This document shows positions 33,165 through 42,654 of a DNA stretch of 64,000 nt, one piece after another. Under the pieces are notes generated by a model that saw only the letters and a program-made list of their open reading frames with translations, made no database searches and was not told the origin of the DNA. Source of the DNA: Hyphomonas sp. Mor2. Lineage in GTDB: Bacteria; Pseudomonadota; Alphaproteobacteria; Caulobacterales; Hyphomonadaceae. The translations under genes were made by a program, and so were the position numbers. The DNA lies in the NCBI RefSeq assembly GCF_001854405.1, contig NZ_CP017718.1, forward strand, positions 1,674,001 to 1,738,000, given 5' to 3'. Position 1 is the stretch's first letter. The number at the start of each line of letters is the position of its first letter.

Positions 33165-34484
33165 ATGTTCAGACTGGGGATTCTCCTCTTAGGCCTGATA
33201 ATGATTGCGCCCGTTATGGAGGCGCAGCGCGCCGATCGTGCGCAAAGACTGGATCGCCTGGACCGGGTTCACGATCGTGCCGCGGCGCGCGATCGAATTG
33301 CCAATCGCCCAGCAAGTGATCGTGTACGCGAGCGAGCAGCGACCGACGCGGTTGTCCGAGACGTCGTGGAAGAACCGGTTCGCGATGTTGAAGAACCGGT
33401 TGACGCCGAAAACATGGAGACATCGGACAGCGCCCGGACCGGCACTATCATTCTTGATCCGTTTGGCGATCGGGTCCGGCGCGGCGAAGTTCTGGCACTC
33501 AATCCGTCCGCGGAGGCGCTCGCCGAGCTGTCGCGCCGAAGTCTGCGTGAGCTGCGCCAGAGGTCCCTCTCGGATGACGCGATCCTGTATTTGTTTAGAA
33601 GCCCAGGGGCCATCGATCTCAGGGAATTGCTGGATACTCTGCAGGCGATCGACCCGACGGGTCTATACACGCCCAATCACATCTTCGACCCAAATGGCGC
33701 GTCTGAGAATACGCTTAACGACGCGAGTGTTATCTCGCCTGACCTTACAGGGGACACGTGCAATGTCGGTCTGATCGATGGTCCTGTTCACGGCTTACCC
33801 GAGACACTGCAACCCCTGATCACGCAGCAGCAAAGGTTCGAGAGCGGCCCGGTCTCTGAGTCGCTACACGGGGCCACCGTTGCCTTTCGCTTGATCGACA
33901 CTGCCGCGCAACTCGGGCCTGCCAACCCCGTCTCGGTGTGCGCCGCCGACGTATTTTCCTCCGGCGCTGAAGAGATCATCACGGCGGAAGCCATCAGCGC
34001 CGCGTTGAACTGGCAAATGGGACAAGGGGTTGAGTTGATCAATGCGAGCCTTGCCGGCCCGCACAATGCGATTGTGGCGTGGAGCGTGGAGCGTTTTGTC
34101 TCTGATGGCGGAATCCTCGTCGCTGCGGTCGGCAATGGAGGCCCGCTCAGTCGCAACATTTATCCAGCCGCTTATGAGGGTGTGATTGGCGTGACGGCTG
34201 TGGACTCTCGCGGCGAACTGTACGCCCTCGCCAGCCAGGGCACGCATGTTGATGTCGCCGCGCACGGCGTAAACATCGATGTCTCGCAAATTGGCATAGA
34301 CGGATCCTTGTCCGGAACGTCGTTCGCCACACCCGTGGTGACGGGCTGGATCGCGGCGCGCGGACTTGATTTCGATCTGGCCGGACATGCGTTCATCGAT
34401 CGAGGTGACGTCGGCCGCGATACCAAGTTTGGCGTTGGCGAGCTCCACATCTCGATGGAAACAATCGCATTCGCTTCAGATTAG
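33165..34484 (+). CDS. Secreted S8 (subtilisin-family) serine protease with Arg-Asp-rich linker
   Basis: A 439-residue exported protease from the ATG at 33165, which has AGAGGA six bases upstream; a GTG at 33141 would lie before the predicted transcript start. A signal peptide ends at VMEA-Q (about residue 20). Residues about 21-85 are an Arg-Asp/Glu-rich low-complexity segment (RLDRLDRVHDRAAARDRIAN) recalling the tail of the repeat protein at 30.4 kb. The catalytic domain has D205 (GLIDG), H235 (LHGAT), oxyanion N324 (VGNGG) and S386 (SGTSFATP), all present. It is divergent from the sigma gene and probably part of the sigma regulon. The substrate is unknown; the repeat protein is a natural candidate. 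Confidence 0.85.
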   Translation: MFRLGILLLGLIMIAPVMEAQRADRAQRLDRLDRVHDRAAARDRIANRPASDRVRERAATDAVVRDVVEEPVRDVEEPVDAENMETSDSARTGTIILDPFGDRVRRGEVLALNPSAEALAELSRRSLRELRQRSLSDDAILYLFRSPGAIDLRELLDTLQAIDPTGLYTPNHIFDPNGASENTLNDASVISPDLTGDTCNVGLIDGPVHGLPETLQPLITQQQRFESGPVSESLHGATVAFRLIDTAAQLGPANPVSVCAADVFSSGAEEIITAEAISAALNWQMGQGVELINASLAGPHNAIVAWSVERFVSDGGILVAAVGNGGPLSRNIYPAAYEGVIGVTAVDSRGELYALASQGTHVDVAAHGVNIDVSQIGIDGSLSGTSFATPVVTGWIAARGLDFDLAGHAFIDRGDVGRDTKFGVGELHISMETIAFASD

Positions 34485-34630
34485 GGTCCGTTCTCAGTTC
34501 GTGGAAAATTGTGGTCACTGCGCTCTGCGGGTTTTCGAGCGTACATGCATTGGGTCCATCGCACCTGCCCTCCGAACCATCTATCCGCTCCGCGCGGGAC
34601 TGATAGGCGAGCAAAAGTAGACGTGAACCG

Positions 34631-35719
34631 TCAGTCTAATTCCGCCTCAATAATCGGTTGCACGTTTTGCTGCAGCTCGACGCTCACTTGAGATGCAGGA
34701 CGGCCGCCAATCAGAACGTCCTCTATCGCGACAATGCCCCAATAGCCGTGCTCGAAATCGATCCATGGTGTAAATCCAAACGCGCCGGGCGAGGAGATGA
34801 TGGGATTGTCGTCGCAAGCGGCGGTGTAGGATAGATCATCACACTCTTTCCAGAAGCCGAACCCATAATGCCAATCCAGCGCATCGAGCCCGGCAGGGCG
34901 ACTTCCAAATGTCACTGATGCAGTCCGGTCCTGAAGGTAGCCGTCGCGGTCCGAGACCAGGTCGCCGGCTAAGACAGCGGTTAGAAGGCGCGCCACGTCA
35001 TCAGCTGACGACCGCATCTGACCAGATAAGCGCGGATTGTCGCCTGCGGCAGCTGGATAAAGTGTTTGAGTGAGGCCGAAGGGTTGAGACAGACGCGCGT
35101 CGATCAGTTCTGCGATGGTCTGTCCAGTTGCTGCACTCGCCATCAATCCTGCAACCTGCATGTGCTCCGGACCATAGTAGAACGCGTCGCCCGGAAGCGT
35201 GTCCAAGCCATCCAGATAGATCGTTTCAACACAGTCGGTGAGCGAGATCGCACTGTCACTTATGCAGCCGGGATTTGCCGGTGGTTCATTGAATCCGGAG
35301 ACAAATCCCAACAATTGGTCGAGCGTAACCTCGCTTCGTGCATCGCCAGCCATGTTTGTCCAAAAACCAATATGGGTGCCTGGCGTATCGTTGCGATTGA
35401 GGTCGCCAGACTCTACCAGGCCCCACAAGAGCAGGCCAAAAATCATCTTTGAGGCCGAGGCGATCGCGACTTGATCATCGATCTTGTAATCGCCCTTCTC
35501 GTAAGTGAAGAGGATGCCCGTCTCGTCACCGATCAAGATCGCCAGATCATCAGCAATCGAGGCATCTGCTTCGGTCATTACGGCTGAGAAATCGGGTTGC
35601 GATGCGGTTGGCGGCGGCACGGGGGCCGGGACGCTGGGAACACTCGTGCTAGCCCCGCCACCGCCGCTGCCACATCCAACAATGGTTAGCAAAGCAATGC
35701 CAAACAAAACGGAGCGCAT
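34631..35719 (-). CDS. Serine hydrolase lipoprotein (beta-lactamase/penicillin-binding fold)
   Basis: A 362-residue lipoprotein with lipobox TIVGC (Cys16), followed by a glycine/proline/serine-rich linker (17-42). S88-A-S-K91 is the SxxK active-site motif of class C beta-lactamase-like hydrolases, and the tyrosine motif is probably in FYYGPEHMQV (near residue 185). Such proteins are mostly esterases or peptidases acting on cell-wall or small ester substrates rather than true beta-lactamases. It is a single gene and convergent with the subtilase. No role in resistance can be inferred. Confidence 0.8.
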   Translation of the reverse strand: MRSVLFGIALLTIVGCGSGGGGASTSVPSVPAPVPPPTASQPDFSAVMTEADASIADDLAILIGDETGILFTYEKGDYKIDDQVAIASASKMIFGLLLWGLVESGDLNRNDTPGTHIGFWTNMAGDARSEVTLDQLLGFVSGFNEPPANPGCISDSAISLTDCVETIYLDGLDTLPGDAFYYGPEHMQVAGLMASAATGQTIAELIDARLSQPFGLTQTLYPAAAGDNPRLSGQMRSSADDVARLLTAVLAGDLVSDRDGYLQDRTASVTFGSRPAGLDALDWHYGFGFWKECDDLSYTAACDDNPIISSPGAFGFTPWIDFEHGYWGIVAIEDVLIGGRPASQVSVELQQNVQPIIEAELD

Positions 35720-35872
35720 GATAGTCCCTTTGCAATCGCCTCAACATTCCAACGGATGACACGGGTGTCTCCGTCTAACTGATTTGGATTAGGGTCTGCT
35801 GGCCTCAAGGGGCGCGCGATCGGTTCGCCTTCGTGCAAAAGCCGACATTGGGATTATCCCGCTGGCGACGTA

Positions 35873-36613
35873 TCAATCAGGTGGAACGGTGAACTCCGGG
35901 AGGCCCTCCAACGCAAGTTTAAGCGCGTCGCCCCAACCTTTTGAGATGACAGAAAATGCCGGGTTCGCTTCGTCAATCCGAAACTGTGCCCCTCGGTCAA
36001 GCGAATTGGCTTCATAGACATGCACATCGAGCGGCATCCCGACCGACAAGTTCGCTCTCAGGGTTGAATCAAAAGAGACGCATAGCAATCGAAGCGCTTG
36101 TTCGACGGTCATCGATGGGTCAAAGGCGCGAAGGATAATTGGACGCCCATACTTGGTTTCGCCGATTTGGAAGAACGGTGTTTCCGAGCTGGCTTCGATA
36201 AAGTTGCCTTCGGGATAGATCAGAAACAGACGAGGCTCCATGCCTTCGATCTGTCCGCCCATGATCAAAGTCGCTCGAAACGCGGCTTCAGCATCTTGAC
36301 CTTCTTCGGCGCGTTCATTGACAACTTCATTCAGAGTGTCGGCGATCAACCGGGCGACCTGGAACAAAGTCGGCGCCTGCAGGATCGTCGGATCGCGCTC
36401 TTCTGGCGCTTTCGAGCGCTCATCAAGCAAGCTGACCACCGCTTGAGTCGTCGCAAGGTTTCCTGCAGTCATCAAAGTGATGACGCGCTCGCCAGGAACA
36501 GCCCAGGTGAACATCTTGCGGAATTTTGAAATATTATCGACGCCGGCATTGGTGCGCGTGTCTGACATGAAAATGAGATGATCGTTCATTTTCAGGGCGG
36601 CGCAGTAGGTCAT
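35873..36613 (-). CDS. Anbu (proteasome-related BPH peptidase)
   Basis: A 246-residue proteasome-like N-terminal nucleophile hydrolase. After removal of Met1, Thr2 (MTYCAAL) would be the nucleophile; Asp in FMSDTRTNAG and Lys in KFRKMF complete the proteasome-type site. The family length and start agree, and AAGGACA precedes the ATG. It ends a four-gene minus-strand operon with transglutaminase, alpha-E and ATP-grasp genes, the standard neighbourhood of Anbu. In the literature the set is predicted to make and process a peptide-like tag, but the biochemical role is still open. Confidence 0.9.
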   Translation of the reverse strand: MTYCAALKMNDHLIFMSDTRTNAGVDNISKFRKMFTWAVPGERVITLMTAGNLATTQAVVSLLDERSKAPEERDPTILQAPTLFQVARLIADTLNEVVNERAEEGQDAEAAFRATLIMGGQIEGMEPRLFLIYPEGNFIEASSETPFFQIGETKYGRPIILRAFDPSMTVEQALRLLCVSFDSTLRANLSVGMPLDVHVYEANSLDRGAQFRIDEANPAFSVISKGWGDALKLALEGLPEFTVPPD

Positions 36614-36644
36614 TCAAACTTGTCCTTAAATCGGTTGGCCAGAC

Positions 36645-37445
36645 CTATTGCTGAACCTGGATGGAAACAACCAAATTTTCCCGCCCGGCTCCCATGGTTA
36701 GTCCTTTGGTCGGCGCCGCATCAGCATAATCCGCTCCGTGAGCAATCCTCACATACCGCTCATCCGGGCTTATGCCATTCGAGACGTCGAATCCGACCCA
36801 ACCTAAACCATCGAGATAGACTTCGCTCCAGGCATGGCTGGCGTCTTGAGAGGTGCGATCGTCCATTAGCAGGTATCCGCTGACATAGCGCGCCGGAAAG
36901 CCCTTTTCACGGACGACGCTGAGGAAGATATGACTGTGGTCCTGGCACACACCTTTCGCGTTTGTGAGCGCGTCGCCAGCCGTGGTGTTTACACTCGTCT
37001 GGCCCGGCGCATACGCCACGCGTTCCCGGATCAACCGGCTTAGCGAATGGAGGTCCGAAAGGGTCGACTCGGTCGGCAAGACGATAGACTCCGCCAATTC
37101 GTGCAGGCCTTCTGTTAATTGAGTTAGCGCTGTCTGTTGGCGATAATACCAAAGCGGCATGGACTGGTAATGGCGCCCCAGGACGCCGTCGGCAGAGTGC
37201 GTTTCAACTTCACCGGAAACGCTGATTTCCAGCAATTGCGCCTCAGGTAGAACTTCGATGAGGTCGATCAGGTTTCCATGCTGATCCATGAATTGCGCCT
37301 GCTTGCGCGCGCCTTCCAGACGGATGTCCCAGGCGATTACGGTCTGTGCGGCGGAGGATTGCGGCGTTGTGCGCAACTGAAGCAATCCATATGAAGGTGG
37401 ATCGTCATAGTGGAATTGGGTGGTGTGCTGGATCTGCAGGCGCAT
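36645..37445 (-). CDS. Transglutaminase-like (papain-fold) protein of the Anbu operon
   Basis: A 266-residue bacterial transglutaminase-like protein. I start it at 37445 (MRLQIQHTTQFHYDDPPSYGLLQLR), the usual family opening; its start lies just after the stop of the alpha-E gene. Residues about 20-110 are the N-terminal beta domain; catalytic residues are Cys in AKGVCQDHSHIFLS, His in SHAWSEVYL and Asp in VGFDVSNG. Members of this group are thought to hydrolyse peptide or amide bonds. It belongs with Anbu, alpha-E and ATP-grasp. Confidence 0.9.
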   Translation of the reverse strand: MRLQIQHTTQFHYDDPPSYGLLQLRTTPQSSAAQTVIAWDIRLEGARKQAQFMDQHGNLIDLIEVLPEAQLLEISVSGEVETHSADGVLGRHYQSMPLWYYRQQTALTQLTEGLHELAESIVLPTESTLSDLHSLSRLIRERVAYAPGQTSVNTTAGDALTNAKGVCQDHSHIFLSVVREKGFPARYVSGYLLMDDRTSQDASHAWSEVYLDGLGWVGFDVSNGISPDERYVRIAHGADYADAAPTKGLTMGAGRENLVVSIQVQQ

Positions 37446-37446
37446 G

Positions 37447-38397
37447 CTAATTCGAGAATCTGTAGTCTTGCTCGATCTGACCGGAAAGCGCCGCGTTTCT
37501 GGCAATCAAATCAATCAGAAATTCGTGGAGTCCCGACCCGACAATCACGTCACTTGTCGAGCTAGTGATGTGTGCTTCGTGACGAGCCGCCAGATCATGC
37601 GCCGGAGTGCGTTTGCCATACTCCCGTTCGAGCGCCGCGAGTGTGGCGACGATCTCATCATAACAGTACGCAATTGAGCGGGGCAGCCGCACATCGTGAA
37701 TGAGAAAGTCGACGATTGCGGCCGGGCTGATTTCGCCGCCATAGAGCCAGTGAAAAGAACGTTCCGCTGAGGCAGAACGCAGGATCATCTCCCATTGTAC
37801 TCTGTCCAAAGAAGAGCCAACTGAGGCGCTAGAGGGCAATAGGACATAATATTTGGTATCCAGCACGCGCGCAGTATTGTCAGCCCGCTCTATCATCGCC
37901 CCGAGGATGACAAATCGGAAGATATCATTGCGCAGCATGGTGCCGTTGATACTCCCGCGCACCAAAGCCGACTGCTGACGTACGCTCGAAAGCAAATCTT
38001 GCAAGTCCGTCCGGTGGCGTAACGCTGCATGATCGCGATTGAACTGCAGCCAGGTTTCATTGATCGCCTCCCAAACGTCTCGCGTGAGCGCGGTGCGCGT
38101 CATTCGCGCGTTTTCCCTCGCGGCCGCAATCGAGCGGAACAGGCTGCTTGGATTATCTTTATCAGCGATCAAAAAATCAGTGGCCCCTTTCGTGCTGAAA
38201 CGATCGTGGCCTTGAAGATAGATATCCCGAGTTCCCGCCGTCGTCAGTACAGACTCCCACTCGCTCTCGGCGGTGCGCGCGCGGGTCAGCGACATTCGAA
38301 ATCCTGCGTCGATCAGGCGGGCCGTATTCTCAAACCGCTCCAGGTATCGCATCATCCAGAATAGCCCCGATGCGGTTCGCCCCAGCATTCTACTCAT
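37447..38397 (-). CDS. Alpha-E domain protein of the Anbu operon
   Basis: A 316-residue, all-helical alpha-E protein (MLGRTASGLFWMMRYLERFENTARLIDAGFRM at the start is diagnostic). The family is found almost always with the circularly permuted ATP-grasp enzyme and transglutaminase genes. Its start overlaps the ATP-grasp stop by 8 bases. Its function in the complex is not known experimentally as far as I recall. Confidence 0.9.
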   Translation of the reverse strand: MSRMLGRTASGLFWMMRYLERFENTARLIDAGFRMSLTRARTAESEWESVLTTAGTRDIYLQGHDRFSTKGATDFLIADKDNPSSLFRSIAAARENARMTRTALTRDVWEAINETWLQFNRDHAALRHRTDLQDLLSSVRQQSALVRGSINGTMLRNDIFRFVILGAMIERADNTARVLDTKYYVLLPSSASVGSSLDRVQWEMILRSASAERSFHWLYGGEISPAAIVDFLIHDVRLPRSIAYCYDEIVATLAALEREYGKRTPAHDLAARHEAHITSSTSDVIVGSGLHEFLIDLIARNAALSGQIEQDYRFSN

Positions 38398-39820
38398 CGC
38401 TTAGCACCCAAGTATCCTTCGTACCGCCACCTTGGCTGGAATTCACGACCAGTGATCCTTCCTTCATGGCGACCCGTGTGAGCCCTCCCGGAACGACGTC
38501 AATCGACTGCGGTGAGACCAGCACAAACGGGCGCAAGTCGACATGTCGAGGCGCAAGACCAGCATCCGTCAGGATCGGGACCGTCGAAAGCGCCAGGGTT
38601 GGTTGAGCGATATAGTTTGCAGGGTTGGCTTTGAGTTTTGCGCGGAACGCCTCGATCTCTGCCTTGCTGGCAGCTGGGCCAACCAGCATGCCGTAACCGC
38701 CAGAACCATGAACCTCCTTGACCACCAGTTCGGAGAGGTTTTCGAGAACGTATTGCAGCGATGAAGGTTCCGAACATCGCCAGGTCTCGACGTTTTTCAA
38801 TATTGGCTTCTGACCTGTATAGAACTCAACAATCTCAGGCATGTAAGAGTAGAGCGCCTTGTCATCAGAGATGCCTGTGCCCGGCGCATTGGTGATCGAG
38901 ATACCGCCAGCGCGATAGATATCGAATATCCCCGGTACGCCTAACAAGGAGTCGGGATTGAAGTTCAGCGGGTCCAGATATTCATCATCCACACGTCTGT
39001 AGATAACATCGATCGGCTCGAACCCGCACGTGGTGCGCATGCAGATGCGTCCATCAACGACTTTCAGGTCCTGCCCTTCGACGAGTTCCACACCCATCTG
39101 ATCGGCGAGAAACGCGTGTTCATAATAAGCCGAATTGTGGATCCCGGGCGTCAGCACAGCAATGGTCGGTTTTCCCGTGCAGGCTTTTGGCGCGGACGCG
39201 GCGAGGGTCTTCCTTAGCAAAGACGGATAATCGCTAATCGTCTCGACACCGACTTGAGAAAACAGTTCAGGAAACATTTTCAGCATCGTTTCCCGGTTTT
39301 CTAGCATGTAGGAAACACCCGAAGGGGTCCGAGCATTGTCTTCCAGGACGAAGAAATCGTTAGGCCCCGTCCGTACCAAATCGGTCCCGACAATATGCGT
39401 GTAGATACCGCCCGGCGGGTCCACGCCAACCATCTGCGCGAGGAATGCGTCATTCTCCATGATCAGCGCGGCAGGGATACGTCCGGCGCGCAGAATCTCC
39501 TGCCGATGATAAATATCGTGCAAGAAGGCATTGAGCGCTTTGATCCGCTGCTCGATTCCTTTCGTGAGCGTTCGCCATTCCTTGGCGCTGATAATTCGCG
39601 GCAATAGATCAAATGGGATCAGACGCTCTTCAGCGTCTGCTTCGCCATATACGTTGAAAGTGATGCCGGTCTTTCGAAAGAACTCTTCTGCTTTGTTCGA
39701 TTGTTGTCTCAATCGTGCCGGATCGATCTCAGAAAGTAGCTCGTGAAACACTTGGTACGGTGCGCGGATCTCTTGGGTGAACCCGTGCATTTCATCAAAG
39801 AACTTGATACCCTCAGCCAT
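38390..39820 (-). CDS. Circularly permuted type 2 ATP-grasp protein
   Basis: About 476 residues from 39820 (MAEGIKFFDEMHGFTQEIRAPYQVFHELL); three further in-frame ATGs up to 39859 have no better ribosome-binding site, so the start is uncertain. The ATP-grasp core is visible at VLEDNARTPSGVSYMLENRETM, the glutamate/asparagine metal site, and at KEVHGSGGYGMLVGP in the permuted position. Such enzymes ligate a carboxylate to an amine using ATP. It opens the operon that ends with Anbu, and all genes are within 31 bases of each other. Confidence 0.9.
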   Translation of the reverse strand: MAEGIKFFDEMHGFTQEIRAPYQVFHELLSEIDPARLRQQSNKAEEFFRKTGITFNVYGEADAEERLIPFDLLPRIISAKEWRTLTKGIEQRIKALNAFLHDIYHRQEILRAGRIPAALIMENDAFLAQMVGVDPPGGIYTHIVGTDLVRTGPNDFFVLEDNARTPSGVSYMLENRETMLKMFPELFSQVGVETISDYPSLLRKTLAASAPKACTGKPTIAVLTPGIHNSAYYEHAFLADQMGVELVEGQDLKVVDGRICMRTTCGFEPIDVIYRRVDDEYLDPLNFNPDSLLGVPGIFDIYRAGGISITNAPGTGISDDKALYSYMPEIVEFYTGQKPILKNVETWRCSEPSSLQYVLENLSELVVKEVHGSGGYGMLVGPAASKAEIEAFRAKLKANPANYIAQPTLALSTVPILTDAGLAPRHVDLRPFVLVSPQSIDVVPGGLTRVAMKEGSLVVNSSQGGGTKDTWVLSDE

Positions 39821-40149
39821 GCGTCCATCACACATGTCAGATCGCATAAGGCAATACAAGACCCGTCAATGGTGTGGCATCCCACCGGTCTGCCCGAACA
39901 TTAGGCGTCTAATTTGATGGGCTTTAGTCTGTTCCCCGAAATCAGCCATTTTGTGATGATCATGTCTGCCGGGCATCGCACTCAAGCGATTATTGCGACC
40001 TTCGAACATGATCTCGAAAAGGCATCGGAAAGCCGCTCCCGCTTTGATTCAATTGCATTAAATGCTCGACGGATGAAAATCATCCCTCTAATAGAATCAA
40101 AGTAGATCTGCATCTTGATCGGTTCTCGATCCGACGCCGAAGGAAAATC

Positions 40150-41598
40150 ATGACCAATTTGAATCAGACAAATGCGTCCAAGCGCGACCTGCAGTCCGCC
40201 CAATCCTACGAAGACTGGTCCAATACGGCTCAAATGCTCGATCAACAATCCGGCGGGGCGGCCTGGCGGCTCGCTGAAAAGGATCGCCGGTTCGACTATA
40301 AGCGCATCCGGGAACGACTGGATCTATTGCGCGAGGCGCGTGAATCCGACGACGCGCATGAAGTTCTGTTCGCCCTGAACGAGGGCATTCACGGCAATCT
40401 GGGCGGGATCGCAAATTCCAGCCTGTACAATCAGTCCATTTTTGGGACCAAGCATCTGATTGAGGACTATATCGCGGAGGTCACGGAGGCCCTGCAATAT
40501 CTGGCCGAAACGGATGATCGTGTCATTCCGTATGAAGAACGGATCGATTTTTTCAGACGCGCCAGCCACTGCTATGGCCGGACCGCGTTGATGTTGAGCG
40601 GCGCTGGCGCGCGGACGCCCTACCATTTCGGGGTCGTCGGGGCTCTGCTCGAAGAAGACCTTTTGCCTGACATCATTTCAGGATCCAGCGGCGGCGCGAT
40701 CGTGGCGGGCATCATCGGCTCGTGCAAACCGGATGAGCTTGCAGACCGACTTTCGCTGGACGCTATGCGGGCCATCCACGAGTCGGTCACTCCGGATCAA
40801 AAAAGCCGTCGCCTCTTTCCGATGCCGGTACGCGCAGAGACATTGCGGCAGCTGGTCAATGAAATGTTGCCAGATCTGACCTTCGAAGAAGCGTACGATC
40901 TGTCCGGCCGCCATATCAATATCTCGGTCGCTTCTGATCAGACCTACCAGAAGTCTCGTCTGCTGAATGCCATCACGACGCCGCATGTTTACCTGCGCGA
41001 GGCGGTACTGGCGTCTTGCTCGGTCCCCGGCGTGTTTCCGGCCGTGACCCTGGCGTCAAAAGACCATCATGGGGAGCGCAAGCCTTACCTACCGGAATTG
41101 AAATGGATTGATGGGTCCGTCACGGATGATCTGCCCGCGCGCAGAATTGGTCGGCTGTACGGGGTCAACCATTTCATTGCCAGTATGACAAACCCGGCGG
41201 TCCTCTGGAGTTTGAGAGATCATTCTGATCTCCCGCAACCGATCAAGATCGCCCGGAAATGGGGGGATGAGGTTCTCAAAGCCAATCTCCGAGCGACCCA
41301 GCCGCTGGTCCGGACGCTGTCCAAACAGTTTGGCAGCCTTGGGTCGATGCATCACATTTTCTATTCAGTCGCGCTGCAACAATATACGGCGGACATCAAT
41401 ATTCTTCCGTCGCAGCGCTTCATGGACCCTCGGAAGATCCTGTCCCCTATTTCGTGGGAAGACACGCAGATTCTCTATGAAGATGGCAGACGCGTCACTT
41501 GGCCGAAGATAGAAATGATCCGCAACACAACGATGATCAGCCGGTGCCTGGATGATATCCTACTGGAGTATCAGGGGGCAGCCGACACAGCTCTGTAG
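40150..41598 (+). CDS. Patatin-like phospholipase with DUF3336 domain
   Basis: A 482-residue lipid acyl hydrolase. The N-terminal DUF3336 region (about 1-130) precedes the patatin core: glycine-rich LSGAGARTPYHFGVVGALLEE, the nucleophile elbow GSSGG at 178-182 (Ser180), and the acid in WIDGSVTDD near residue 323. AAGGA lies seven bases before the ATG. Such proteins resemble yeast Tgl-type lipases and act on membrane lipids or triacylglycerol. It is monocistronic and convergent with the glucanase pair, so a link to that locus is doubtful. Confidence 0.9.
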   Translation: MTNLNQTNASKRDLQSAQSYEDWSNTAQMLDQQSGGAAWRLAEKDRRFDYKRIRERLDLLREARESDDAHEVLFALNEGIHGNLGGIANSSLYNQSIFGTKHLIEDYIAEVTEALQYLAETDDRVIPYEERIDFFRRASHCYGRTALMLSGAGARTPYHFGVVGALLEEDLLPDIISGSSGGAIVAGIIGSCKPDELADRLSLDAMRAIHESVTPDQKSRRLFPMPVRAETLRQLVNEMLPDLTFEEAYDLSGRHINISVASDQTYQKSRLLNAITTPHVYLREAVLASCSVPGVFPAVTLASKDHHGERKPYLPELKWIDGSVTDDLPARRIGRLYGVNHFIASMTNPAVLWSLRDHSDLPQPIKIARKWGDEVLKANLRATQPLVRTLSKQFGSLGSMHHIFYSVALQQYTADINILPSQRFMDPRKILSPISWEDTQILYEDGRRVTWPKIEMIRNTTMISRCLDDILLEYQGAADTAL

Positions 41599-41684
41599 TG
41601 CGGCGTGACCGAGTCTGAGTTCGAAGGGTGAGCCGTCAAACTGATCGCCGCGCGCACGTGTCCGATCCGATTGACAGCCGGCCC

Positions 41685-42653
41685 TTATAGATTGCTCGGC
41701 GCGAGGTCTGCGAACAGGCCTGCCATGACCGGCTTCGGCGTTCGATCCAGCGTGAACAAGCCCCAATGCTTCTCTGGCTCGTTGGGATCAGGCGATCCCT
41801 TCCAAGGCTCGTCGAAAGCCTCGAATACGAATGTGAGAATCTGTTCTTCCGACACCCATTTGAGCAATCGCTCATAATACAGAGCCTGGAGAGAATCCGA
41901 GGCGTTCGAAGGATCTATGCCTCGACCATTTGAGGCGGTCGTCCACCCGGCCTCGGTGATCACCACGGGCTTTTCGGGATATCGCCCCTTCACGGCGTAA
42001 TAGTTCTCTTGCGTGTAGGCGAGCGCCTCATCAATCGATTTATACTCCCAGACCGGATAGGTGTGGATGCTGATCAAATCGAGGTGTTCAACGAGCCCTT
42101 TCAACTTGTTTGTCCAAGGCACATAATTCTCGCAGAATGTGACCGGATGCTGCGTCTCATTCTGAAGTCGCTGCGCCATCTGAATAAGCCGGTCGACGGG
42201 CACCATGTGGTCGTTCCACTCGACGCTCGCTTCGTTTCCAATGGAGAGCGCCAGAACTTCTTTGCGAAAGCGCTTGGACAAGTCGATCATTCGCTCAAGT
42301 TCAGCGGTATTCTCCGCGCGATTGGCCTGAAGCGTTGCATCATCATAAACGCCGCCCCATGGACAATTATAATTGCTCACCTCAGCATGGAGCCCCGCTC
42401 CGAGCATCACTTGCATCGGCAAATTCTCGTCTCGAATGACTTGCAGGACGGTTTCTGCGTGAGGTGTGCAATCATAGACGCGCAAGTATCGCCAATGGCG
42501 TTGCAGGATCAGCAGATCTTCCCGGATCTGCGCATAAGAAGGAAACACGCCTGACGCCGGGCTTTGCCCTTCTCGATACCCCGAATAGCAGATCGCATTC
42601 GCGTAAGGCGGATTGAAGGGCTTTCTTTTGGATCTGAACATGTCGAATGCCAT
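41685..42653 (-). CDS. GH17-like glycoside hydrolase (beta-1,3-glucan type), second of pair
   Basis: A 322-residue TIM-barrel enzyme resembling bacterial GH17. The predicted acid/base is E141 in LSIGNEASVEW and the nucleophile E234 in VVITEAGWTT, matching the NE/ExGW pattern. The start at 42653 follows the stop of its partner by one base (TAATATG), so the two are translationally coupled; a longer upstream frame runs through the partner gene and is spurious. No signal peptide is visible, so it would act in the cytoplasm on imported oligosaccharides, or trim or transfer glucan. Confidence 0.85.
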   Translation of the reverse strand: MAFDMFRSKRKPFNPPYANAICYSGYREGQSPASGVFPSYAQIREDLLILQRHWRYLRVYDCTPHAETVLQVIRDENLPMQVMLGAGLHAEVSNYNCPWGGVYDDATLQANRAENTAELERMIDLSKRFRKEVLALSIGNEASVEWNDHMVPVDRLIQMAQRLQNETQHPVTFCENYVPWTNKLKGLVEHLDLISIHTYPVWEYKSIDEALAYTQENYYAVKGRYPEKPVVITEAGWTTASNGRGIDPSNASDSLQALYYERLLKWVSEEQILTFVFEAFDEPWKGSPDPNEPEKHWGLFTLDRTPKPVMAGLFADLAPSNL

Positions 42654-42654
42654 A

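Noticed and set aside
34631-35719. True beta-lactamase
   Set aside because: SxxK is present, but the lipoprotein form and low similarity fit a general serine hydrolase better.
39914-40105. 63-residue ORF upstream of the patatin gene
   Set aside because: No ribosome-binding site and unlike any family; ends just before the patatin leader.
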